A stretch of DNA of 64,000 nucleotides from JBBQER01 sp052148155 (GTDB taxonomy: Bacteria; Actinomycetota; Acidimicrobiia; IMCC26256; PALSA-610). The notes beneath the pieces were generated by a model. The model saw nothing but the letters and a program-made list of their open reading frames with translations, was not told the origin of the DNA and did no database searches. Shown here in pieces: positions 27,415 to 34,759 of this stretch. A program made the translations under genes and the position numbers. The stretch's first letter is position 1; every line of letters begins with the position of its first letter. The stretch spans positions 1-64,000 of the forward strand of contig JBKQIY010000019.1 in assembly GCA_052148155.1 (NCBI GenBank), in the 5' to 3' direction.

Positions 27415-27849
27415 ATGGCAACGCCACTCGGTACGCCCGGCTCGTCAAAGAGCCTGCCTCTGATACTGGCGCGGGAGCTCGCGGCGAACCTCGCGACGCC
27501 GATGTTCTTGCTGGACGCGGGCGGAATGTTGGTCTTCTACAACGACGCGGCCGCGCTGCTGCTCGGAAAGCCGTTCGCGGAGCTCGGCGAGATCCCATCA
27601 GGCGAGTTCGGTGCCTCACTGAACCTCACAACTCCGGACGGCGAACCGGTTCGCCGACGCGATAGTCCGTCCGGCATCGCCTTCTACAACCACCGTCCCG
27701 CGCACATGACCGTCATGGCGACGGCCTACAACGGCGTACGCCGCGAGTACGAAGCGACGGCATATCCGCTACTCGGCGCGACCGGCGAGATGAACGGAGT
27801 CGTGGCCGTGTTCTGGGAGACCGAGCCCGGCGAACGCGGGACCTCATGA
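27415..27849 (+). CDS. Stand-alone PAS domain protein
   Basis: A 144-residue protein consisting of a single PAS fold. It contains ATPMFLLDAGGMLVFYNDAA, LLGKPFAELGEI and, late, YEATAYPLLGATGEMNGVVAVFWE, the usual PAS beta-sheet ending. No kinase, GGDEF or DNA-binding output domain is attached. It overlaps the next gene by four bases (ATGA), so sensor and metallohydrolase are translationally coupled. A ligand, redox or small-molecule sensing role for its partner is inferred. Confidence 0.8.
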   Translation: MATPLGTPGSSKSLPLILARELAANLATPMFLLDAGGMLVFYNDAAALLLGKPFAELGEIPSGEFGASLNLTTPDGEPVRRRDSPSGIAFYNHRPAHMTVMATAYNGVRREYEATAYPLLGATGEMNGVVAVFWETEPGERGTS

Positions 27850-28688
27850 ACGTCCGAGTCTGGGGATGTCGAGGGTCGGTCGCGGCGCCGGGCCCCGATA
27901 CGGTCAAGTACGGAGGCAACACGTCGTGTGTTGAAGTGCGGCTCGAGAGCGGACACGCGCTCGTTCTTGACGCTGGAACCGGGATGCGTCCGTTGGGCGT
28001 CGCGATGCAGGACAATCTTCCGACTGAGCTCCACGTCATGCTCACGCATCTTCACCTGGATCATCTGCAGGGCCTCGGATTTTTTCGACCCTTGTTCACG
28101 CCGGGGCTCGACATTCACATTTGGGGTCCGACGTCGCCGGTGCAGCATTTGGCCGAGCGCATCGCGATGTACTTGTCGCCTCCTCTTTTTCCCGTACGGC
28201 TCGAAGACGTCCCCGCGCATCTCACCTTCCACGACGCGCCCGAGGAGCCCGTGACAGTCGGCTCGGCGACGATCAGAGCGGCCAAGGTGACGCATCAAGG
28301 ACCCACGGTCGGCTATCGAATCGAGGAACACGGCCGGGCGCTCGTGTACCTCCCCGACCACGAGCCGTCGCTCGGTGCCGATCTTGCCACGGTCCCGGCG
28401 CGGTGGATGAGCGGGCACGACATCGCCCGTGACGCAGACGTGTTGTTGCACGACGGTCAGTACCGCGATCACGAGTACGGCGCCCACATCGGTTGGGGAC
28501 ACTCGAGTATCGGCGATGCGATGGAGTTTGCCGACAAGGCTGACGTTGGCAAACTGATGCTGTTCCATCACGATCCGTACCACACCGACGACGAACTCGA
28601 CGCGTTGCTCGGCGAAGCCCAAAGTCACTGGCCTGGTATGGAGAACCGGGTCTGTCTCGCGTATGAAGGCATGACGTTCGAAGTGTGA
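27846..28688 (+). CDS. Metallo-beta-lactamase-fold hydrolase
   Basis: A 280-residue MBL-fold enzyme. The N-terminus VRVWGCRGSVAAPGPDTVKY with GGNTSCVEV is typical of the phosphodiesterase/PhnP/RNase-Z-like branch. The metal motif is THLHLDH (His68, His70, Asp72, His73). Further ligands are probably KVTHQG, the Asp in LYLPDHE, and DVLLHDGQY near the C-terminal half, with LMLFHHDPYH closing the site. Such proteins often hydrolyse cyclic nucleotide or phosphodiester bonds. Coupling to the PAS gene suggests a signal-responsive phosphodiesterase, which is inference. Confidence 0.82.
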   Translation: MNVRVWGCRGSVAAPGPDTVKYGGNTSCVEVRLESGHALVLDAGTGMRPLGVAMQDNLPTELHVMLTHLHLDHLQGLGFFRPLFTPGLDIHIWGPTSPVQHLAERIAMYLSPPLFPVRLEDVPAHLTFHDAPEEPVTVGSATIRAAKVTHQGPTVGYRIEEHGRALVYLPDHEPSLGADLATVPARWMSGHDIARDADVLLHDGQYRDHEYGAHIGWGHSSIGDAMEFADKADVGKLMLFHHDPYHTDDELDALLGEAQSHWPGMENRVCLAYEGMTFEV

Positions 28689-28700
28689 CGGCCTGACGCG

Positions 28701-29969
28701 TCACCGTCTCGTCAGTTTATGCCACGTCTCGAGGTCGTGTTCGCCGGCAGGTCGGCCGACCCGCGTGATCGTGTCGACGTCAGCAGCCTCGAACCGTAAG
28801 GCTCCGACGGTGCAGCGTTCGCGGGCACGAAACGCGAAGGGGTCGAAGTCGAAGTGCGACATCGCATTGCGGTGCGTGATCTTGTCGACCACTTCGCGGT
28901 CGAGCCCGGCGAACAAGACGTCAAGTCGTTCGGGTGCGTCCGGCCATGAGCTGTCCGAGTGCGGGTAGTCGGATTCCCAGCACACGTTGTCGACGTTGAA
29001 GTGGTCGAGGAGTTGGATTCCGACGCGATCCTCGATGAAGCAGCACAAGATGCGCTCACGGAACAGTTCGCTCGGCGACAGACCCTGCGGTGGGTCGTGA
29101 CGCATCCAACCATTGTGCCGATCGCGCGTGTGTTCGGCGCGTTGCAGGAAATACGGAATCCAACCAATGTCACCCTCGGTGAGCGCAAACCGCAACGCGG
29201 GGAAACGTTGCCAGAAGTCGGCCCACAACAGGTCGCCCAGGGTGTAGATCGCCATCACCGGCGAAAGGTTCATCGGAACTGGCGCCGGAGCGTCCAGTGC
29301 TGTCGATGCTGACTTCGAGGACGAACCGACATGGCAGCACAACACGGTCCCGACATCGCAACACGCGGCGAACAACGGATCCCATTGCCCCGAGTGGATA
29401 CTCGGCATCCCGAGACCGGCGGGATTTTCGGAGAAGGTGGCGGCGTGGCAGCCTTTGGCCGCCAGCCGGCCGACCTCGGCCGCGGCCTCGTTGACGTCGA
29501 ACAGTGGCAGAATTCCGCACGGGATGAATCGATCGGGATACGCCGCGCACCATTCGTCCACGTGCCAGTCGTTGTAGGCCTTGATCATCACGAGATTGAC
29601 CTTGTGATCGGGCCCGAGGTTGAGGACCTGTCCGGAGAAGCCGGTCCAGTTCGGAAAGTTCAATCCCGCGAGCTGGCCCCCGGCCGACATGTCGCGCACT
29701 CGTTCGTGGACGTCGTAACAGCCGGGCCGCATCTCTTCGTAACGCGACGGATCGACGTTGAACATTTCGGGCGTCTTGCCGGCCACCGCGTTGAGTCCGA
29801 GGTTCCGGCCCCGCAGCTCGCCGTAGTACCACTGGAGCGAACCGTCCGGCTCCTCGACAACGCGCGGTGCAAGGTCGTGGTAAATCTTCGGAACATGTGC
29901 GTCGAACATGTCGGCCGGCTCGCAAATGTGGTCGTCGACCGACACGAGGATCAGATCGTCAGCGTTCAT
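28701..29969 (-). CDS. Amidohydrolase-2 family metal-dependent hydrolase
   Basis: A 422-residue TIM-barrel protein of the amidohydrolase 2 (ACMSD-like) superfamily. The start LVSVDDHICEPADMFDAH gives the DxHxxEP metal motif. FIPCGILPLFDVNEAA, VLCCHVGSSSK, FALTEGDIGWIPYFLQRAEH and VCWESDYPHSDSSWP supply the remaining conserved His, Glu and Asp metal or active-site positions. Members are decarboxylases or hydrolases of the ACMSD, gamma-resorcylate or unknown type, common in Actinobacteria. It diverges from the tiny repeat gene 54 bases away. Confidence 0.85.
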   Translation of the reverse strand: MNADDLILVSVDDHICEPADMFDAHVPKIYHDLAPRVVEEPDGSLQWYYGELRGRNLGLNAVAGKTPEMFNVDPSRYEEMRPGCYDVHERVRDMSAGGQLAGLNFPNWTGFSGQVLNLGPDHKVNLVMIKAYNDWHVDEWCAAYPDRFIPCGILPLFDVNEAAAEVGRLAAKGCHAATFSENPAGLGMPSIHSGQWDPLFAACCDVGTVLCCHVGSSSKSASTALDAPAPVPMNLSPVMAIYTLGDLLWADFWQRFPALRFALTEGDIGWIPYFLQRAEHTRDRHNGWMRHDPPQGLSPSELFRERILCCFIEDRVGIQLLDHFNVDNVCWESDYPHSDSSWPDAPERLDVLFAGLDREVVDKITHRNAMSHFDFDPFAFRARERCTVGALRFEAADVDTITRVGRPAGEHDLETWHKLTRR

Positions 29970-30023
29970 AGCTCTCCGTCTCGCCGGGAAACCGTGATCC
30001 GCGCAAAGTACAGTTGTCCGGCG

Positions 30024-30269
30024 ATGGGTGCCGGCAACAATTCGAAGTGGTCGCTGTGGTCTGAAGATTCGCTGCTCTGCATCGGGAGCCGCGGGTCATT
30101 TCTCTCCGTCGGTTCGATCGGCTCGGTGTTATCGATCGGATCAGTCGGCTCGGCGGTTTCGGTGCTTTCTGTCGGCTCGTTCGTGTCGGTGCTCTCTATC
30201 TTGTCCGCGGGGTCGCTCCGCTCGATCATGAGCGCGGGCCTCAACCGTGCAGTGCTTGGTCGGCATTGA
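30024..30269 (+). CDS. Small Ser/Gly repeat protein (SxGSxxSVLSxGS type)
   Basis: An 81-residue protein starting MGAGNNSKWSLWSEDSLLC. The middle 45 residues are a run of short Ser/Gly/hydrophobic repeats, e.g. SVGSIGSVLSIGS, with Ser or Gly at nearly every second or third position and Val, Ile or Leu between. It ends SIMSAGLNRAVLGRH. From memory, actinobacterial genomes encode similar short proteins with SVGSVGSVLSIGS runs and a SxxSAxSRxAVLG tail; I could not verify by search. The periodic pattern suggests a narrow beta-solenoid or an ice-like, surface-binding stack. It is the only frame here with such order; the minus-strand frame is its Glu/Thr/Asp-rich shadow. No strong ribosome binding site. 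Confidence 0.55.
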   Translation: MGAGNNSKWSLWSEDSLLCIGSRGSFLSVGSIGSVLSIGSVGSAVSVLSVGSFVSVLSILSAGSLRSIMSAGLNRAVLGRH

Positions 30270-30285
30270 GCGTTCCTAACCGTCG

Positions 30286-31284
30286 TCACGGCGAAACCGA
30301 AGGCCGCCGCACCAACGCGAGTGCAATGCGTTGCGGCTCGGCTGCTCGTGCGACGTTGGCCAAAACCACGACGGCACGTTCGGATTGCGGGAAGATCGCG
30401 AAGAACGCCGAATAGCCGCCGGTCTGGCCGTTGTGCCAGATCATCGAACGATCACTTTCGGGTCTGCGGTCGATGACCCAGAACATGCCGGTTTCGCGGC
30501 AAGGCCGGTCGGTTTCCACGCCGGCGATAGCAACGAGGGAGCCTTTGCCCGGCGCCGAGCCTTGCAGCAGCGAGCACGCAAGATCGGCCATGTCCGCGAT
30601 CGTGCTGACGACCGCGCCGGCCGGCGCGTAGCCGTCCATGATCCACGGCCGCGGTCGACGACCCGCCGATGACCAGCCGCGCGGCGCCGTGTCGTTTCGA
30701 GCTGAGACACTCGATGCGCGCAAGCCGATCGGAATGAAGATCCGGTCTCGTAGCAGCGATGGGTAGTCGCTGCCGGCGGTCGTTGCCAAGAGCTCTCCGA
30801 GCAACGCTGCCCCAAGGTTGGAGTACCGGTAACGTCCGCGCTGCGAGAGCGGCTGGCGAGCTGCCCCCTTCAACAGATCGGACCCGGTCGTGCCGCGGTA
30901 CGGATCTGTGCCGAAGAGAGCGCCTTGAAGTGCTCGTGCCCGGACCCGGTGTCCTCCGCCGACTCTCGCCAGACCCGACGTGTGGGTGCAGAGTTCCTGC
31001 ATCGTTACCGACCCGAGTTCTGTACCTCTCGCGTTCGGAGAGATCGTGCCGACATCGGTTCCCAGCGACACCTCACCGCGCGTAATCGCATCGGCGAGAA
31101 GCATCCCCGTGAGCGCCTTCGTCACCGAACCGAGCTCGAATCGCGTTCGGGGACCGGCATCAATAAACGCGCAACGGACACGTATCTCGTCACGTAGGCC
31201 GATCACGGCCGCTGCGACACTCCTCGTCGTGCGACCCGCGATCGCCGCGAGCTTCGCCGCAAGCTCGGGATCGCCGTGCGGCAT
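30286..31284 (-). CDS. Serine hydrolase, class C beta-lactamase / DD-peptidase fold
   Basis: A 332-residue penicillin-binding-protein-like hydrolase. The catalytic triplets are SxxK as SVTK (Ser53, Lys56), YxN as YSN (Tyr154, Asn156), and the HxG loop as HNG in IWHNGQTGGYSAF. No signal peptide, so a cytoplasmic esterase or peptidase is likelier than a true lactamase. ATG 31284 is chosen because it overlaps the flavin reductase stop (TAATG); a longer frame to 31326 runs inside that gene. It is co-transcribed with the reductase upstream. Confidence 0.85.
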   Translation of the reverse strand: MPHGDPELAAKLAAIAGRTTRSVAAAVIGLRDEIRVRCAFIDAGPRTRFELGSVTKALTGMLLADAITRGEVSLGTDVGTISPNARGTELGSVTMQELCTHTSGLARVGGGHRVRARALQGALFGTDPYRGTTGSDLLKGAARQPLSQRGRYRYSNLGAALLGELLATTAGSDYPSLLRDRIFIPIGLRASSVSARNDTAPRGWSSAGRRPRPWIMDGYAPAGAVVSTIADMADLACSLLQGSAPGKGSLVAIAGVETDRPCRETGMFWVIDRRPESDRSMIWHNGQTGGYSAFFAIFPQSERAVVVLANVARAAEPQRIALALVRRPSVSP

Positions 31285-31865
31285 TACGTGTCGGCTGCTC
31301 GCGCGGTCGCCAATGCAGACGCCCACCAGTGGAGGTCGTCGCCGAGCAGGGCGAGTTTGGGAGCGAGCGGGTCGAGGAGCGCGGGATCGAACGGCTCCGG
31401 AGCTCGGATCGCCGGCACCAGCACGTCGGGCAGGATGTGCACTGCATGGCGGAGCGGCGCCATCTCCAGTTCGACCACGACGAGGCGAAGCTGCTCAATC
31501 GCCCGGGCACCGCCGACGTTGCCCCACCCGACGAAAGACACGGGCTTATGGCGCCACTCGACCCACGTGTGGTCGATCGCGTTCTTCAACACGGCCGAAT
31601 ATCCGTGGTTGTACTCAGGTGTCACGATCACGAAACCGTCGGCTCGATCCAGGACCTGACCGAGGCGCTCAACCTCGGACGACGGGTAGTCGCGCAGCGT
31701 CCGGGCCGGCGCGATCCCGTCGAAGAACGGCAGGGGATGGTCGCGCAGGTCGAGGAGCTCGATCTCCATGTCGCCGCGGGCCGAGAGACCCTGAACGACC
31801 CATGCCCCGGCCCGCTCGCTGAATCGGTTGTCACGTGTACTGCCGAGAACTACCTGGATGAGCAT
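31284..31865 (-). CDS. NAD(P)H-dependent FMN reductase
   Basis: A 193-residue flavodoxin-fold reductase. The FMN phosphate loop is VVLGSTRDNRFSERAGAWV near the N-terminus, and the second FMN contact is VIVTPEYNHGYSAVLKNAID, both standard for the NADPH-dependent FMN reductase (SsuE/azoreductase) family. ATG 31865 begins MLIQVVLGS; the longer frame upstream has no homology. It supplies reduced flavin or acts as a quinone or azo reductase. It is translationally coupled to the serine hydrolase that follows. Confidence 0.88.
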   Translation of the reverse strand: MLIQVVLGSTRDNRFSERAGAWVVQGLSARGDMEIELLDLRDHPLPFFDGIAPARTLRDYPSSEVERLGQVLDRADGFVIVTPEYNHGYSAVLKNAIDHTWVEWRHKPVSFVGWGNVGGARAIEQLRLVVVELEMAPLRHAVHILPDVLVPAIRAPEPFDPALLDPLAPKLALLGDDLHWWASALATARAADT

Positions 31866-32576
31866 CGACTGACGACGATACCGGCTCGTTTGCACGCCGT
31901 CGGTCGTGGGAAGCGCATGAACATGCCGAATGTCGTCTCCAACGACACATGCCTGCACTGCACCGTGATGACCGACCGTCCAGAACTGTGCGGGGACGGC
32001 CGTGCGTCAATGATCCGGAGACGCCCGCATGGTGACGGCCCGACGCCCGAGACGCGCAGACACCTCGCAGCTCCTTTGACTCGTCGATATCTCGGCATAC
32101 GCACGCCGAGACGGTCTGGGGCGGAGCGCGGCACCGCGCGTCCGCGGTGAACGAACCGGGTCGTCCCTTCGCCGATCGGAAGACAACACCTGCACCGCGT
32201 GTGGTCGTCGTCGGTTCCCACCAGAAGCGAAGCTGAACCTCGCGTTCCAGAACACACCACGGAGTTCGCCGCAGGAGATCGTTTGACGGCCCGGGCCCCT
32301 CGTCTCGACCAGGTAATGCGCGCACATCGCCGCGGAGCGTCCGAACACGACCGCGCGCTCGTGGTCGCATCGAGAGGCGTCGTACTCCCGGCGCGACGAG
32401 CACCGCGTTCGAGAGTCACCCTCGACGTGCCGCCGATCCGAATATCTGCGGACGGTTCCGTGACGCCGACTTCAGCGACGGTGCCCCGAACTCACGAAGA
32501 ATGTTCTACGACGAGGTCACGTCCGCCGCCGACCTCGCCAGCTGAGCTGTCGGCACGGTCAGGTTACGCTCGCCCT
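31866..32576. other. Intergenic region between divergent genes
   Basis: About 710 bases with no supported gene. Frames on both strands are Arg/Ser-rich and overlap one another without family matches. A GGTTACGCT element lies about seven bases upstream of GTG 32577 and could be the -10 of a leaderless promoter. Confidence 0.45.
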
Positions 32577-34061
32577 GTGGACCTGGTCATCCGCGGTGCG
32601 ACCGTTTACGACGGGACCGGCGGTCCAGCTCACGTGTGCGATGTCGGCGTCACAGGTGGACGGATCGCGGCGGTCGGCGATCTCGGGTCGGAGCTGTCGG
32701 CACGTTCGGTCGACGCCGCAGGTCTGGCTCTCGCGCCGGGATTCATCGACGTGCATAGCCACGACGACTTCGCGGTCTTTGTCACGCCGGAGATGGATTT
32801 CAAGGTCGCGCAAGGTGTCACAACCACCGTGGTCGGAAACTGCGGCCTCGGCGCTGCACCTTTCGGGGCGGCCCGCGCGTATTTGGCGTTCTTTGACGTC
32901 GACAAGCGCCGAGCGTCCCTCCCGATCTGGGATGACTATGCGGGATATCTCGACGCCGTCGACGCCGACCCGCCGAGCCTCAACGTCGCGGTACTGGTCG
33001 GACACGGAACATTGCGGCTCGACGCGATGGGCAACGACCGCCGCGCGGCCACCGATTACGAACTGGCAAGCATGGCCGACACGTTGGCCGCGGGTCTCGA
33101 CGCAGGATGTGTCGGATACTCGACCGGATTGATCTACGAACCGGGAAGATATTCAAGCACCGATGAACTCATCGCGCTCGCGCGTGTCATGGCCGGGAAC
33201 GGCGGCGGCGTGTATGCGACGCATATGCGCGATGAAGGTATCGGACTGCTCGACGCGGTCGCCGAGGCGATCTCGATCGGCGAAGAAAGCGGAGTCCCGG
33301 TTCAGATCTCGCACCACAAAGCGAGCGGCCGCTCAGCGTGGGGCCTCGTGAGTCAGTCGTTAGTCCTCATCGACGCGGCCCGCGCACGCGGCGTCGACGT
33401 GACCGCCGATCAATATCCCTACACCGCGGGAAGTACGAGCTTGTTTGCCGTGGTGCAGAACGCCGATGACGGTAGCGACGGAGTCGGTGAGACCGACTGG
33501 GACACAATCGTGATCGCTTCGGCCCCGCATCATCCGGAATGGGAAGGCGAATCGATTGTGGATCTCGCACGTCAGCTCGGCAGGTCACCAGAGCAGACCG
33601 CGAAGGCGGTAGTTGATGCCGAGGGTTACGGCGCAGTCGTGATCATCCATTCGATGAACGATGTCGACGTGCGGACCGTAATGGCGCACCCGACGACCAT
33701 GATCGGCTCCGACGGGATCCCGACCGCCGCGGGCAAACCTCATCCCAGGTTGTACGGCACGTTCGCGAAGGTCCTCGGACATTACGCGCGGGACGAGCAC
33801 GTGCTCTCGATCGAGCAGGCGATACACCGGGCGTCCGGCATGCCCGCCGCGAAGTTCGGTTTCGCGGACCGAGGCGTCATCATCGCGGGCGCGAGGGCGG
33901 ACCTCGTGCTCTTCGACGCGCTCGCCATCAATGATGTCGCCACCTACGACGACCCTCGCCGCCATCCAACCGGTGTGCAGACCGTGTGGGTGGGTGGAAC
34001 TGCCGTCATAGAGGACGGGCGGCACACTGGCGAACGGCCCGGCCGAAGCGTGCGTCGCTGA
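32577..34061 (+). CDS. N-acyl-D-amino-acid deacylase (D-aminoacylase) family amidohydrolase
   Basis: A 494-residue amidohydrolase-superfamily enzyme that should remove acyl groups from N-acyl-D-amino acids, or act on related amides. GTG 32577 starts MDLVIRGATVYDGTG, the usual beta-sandwich beginning. The metal site is GFIDVHSHDDF (HxHxD). GNCGLGAAPF with its conserved Cys, GYSTGLIYEPG, YATHMRDEG, QISHHKASG and SDGIPT are all family motifs, and the C-terminus returns to the beta-sandwich (ADLVLFD... HPTGVQTVWVGG). A hairpin terminator follows directly. Confidence 0.88.
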   Translation: MDLVIRGATVYDGTGGPAHVCDVGVTGGRIAAVGDLGSELSARSVDAAGLALAPGFIDVHSHDDFAVFVTPEMDFKVAQGVTTTVVGNCGLGAAPFGAARAYLAFFDVDKRRASLPIWDDYAGYLDAVDADPPSLNVAVLVGHGTLRLDAMGNDRRAATDYELASMADTLAAGLDAGCVGYSTGLIYEPGRYSSTDELIALARVMAGNGGGVYATHMRDEGIGLLDAVAEAISIGEESGVPVQISHHKASGRSAWGLVSQSLVLIDAARARGVDVTADQYPYTAGSTSLFAVVQNADDGSDGVGETDWDTIVIASAPHHPEWEGESIVDLARQLGRSPEQTAKAVVDAEGYGAVVIIHSMNDVDVRTVMAHPTTMIGSDGIPTAAGKPHPRLYGTFAKVLGHYARDEHVLSIEQAIHRASGMPAAKFGFADRGVIIAGARADLVLFDALAINDVATYDDPRRHPTGVQTVWVGGTAVIEDGRHTGERPGRSVRR

Positions 34062-34062
34062 C

Positions 34063-34097
34063 AGGATCCAAACGTACGCGTCCACGCGTTGGATCCT
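34063..34097 (+). terminator. Strong hairpin after deacylase gene
   Basis: Two bases after the stop, AGGATCCAA (34063-34071) pairs with TTGGATCCT (34089-34097). Inside it a second stem, CGCG with CGCG around TCCA (34077-34088), stacks after a five-base bulge. Only a weak T run follows, as usual in high-GC genomes. Confidence 0.6.
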
Positions 34098-34759
34098 TGA
34101 TTCGGTCGGTCGGGGCCAGCCACGTCAGCGCGACCGCACCTCAGAAGCCACGCGCGGCCTGCCGGCGAGCGACGCCGAGCGGTATCGCGAGTGCCCGGAT
34201 GAACGGCGAGGTCTCTCCTCTTCTCTCCTCTCCTCGGTCCCGCGCGGTCGCGAGTGCCGAGTCGGGCCCGGTGCGGCGAGGATCACGGCGTGCAGAACGA
34301 AGTCTGCAATCGCGGAGGAGACACCGTCGTCACGGGCCACCGTCACGAGTGCGACGAAGTGGTTGTCGCGCTCCAACGCAGTGACCCAAGACGACGAGAG
34401 CGAACAGGATCGTGATCGCACCTTCGCATCAGGCACGCGCGTGGCCTGGTTCACGACTCGACCGTCGGCGGCGCGCCGCGCTGGTCCGCCCGACGCCACG
34501 ATGGGGTATATCGTCCCGTCGGTATGGCGTCTCGCGCGGTCCCGTTCTCATGTTGAGCAAGGATTTGGTGCGCGTCGGCGGGCTGGACGTCTTGTCGTCG
34601 CGGACCGCGCTGAGGCAAGACGCCGTAACCAGCGGAGACGCGCAGGACGTGGGCCACGACCTGCCCGAGCTTCGAACCGCGGTCGATATCGAAACGCGGG
34701 AATTCCCGTCTTGTATCTCGATCGACCGTCATGTCCGGGCCTGAGCACAGAGCCGCACT
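34098..34759. other. Intergenic region upstream of phosphoketolase operon
   Basis: About 660 bases. A pyrimidine tract (tctctcctcttctctcctct) lies near 34211-34230 on the plus strand. No frame is convincing. It presumably contains the promoter for the phosphoketolase operon, but no clear elements are assigned. Confidence 0.45.

Noticed and set aside
34211..34230. CT-rich tract as a simple-sequence contingency locus
   Set aside because: Imperfect and not within a coding frame; no evidence for phase variation.
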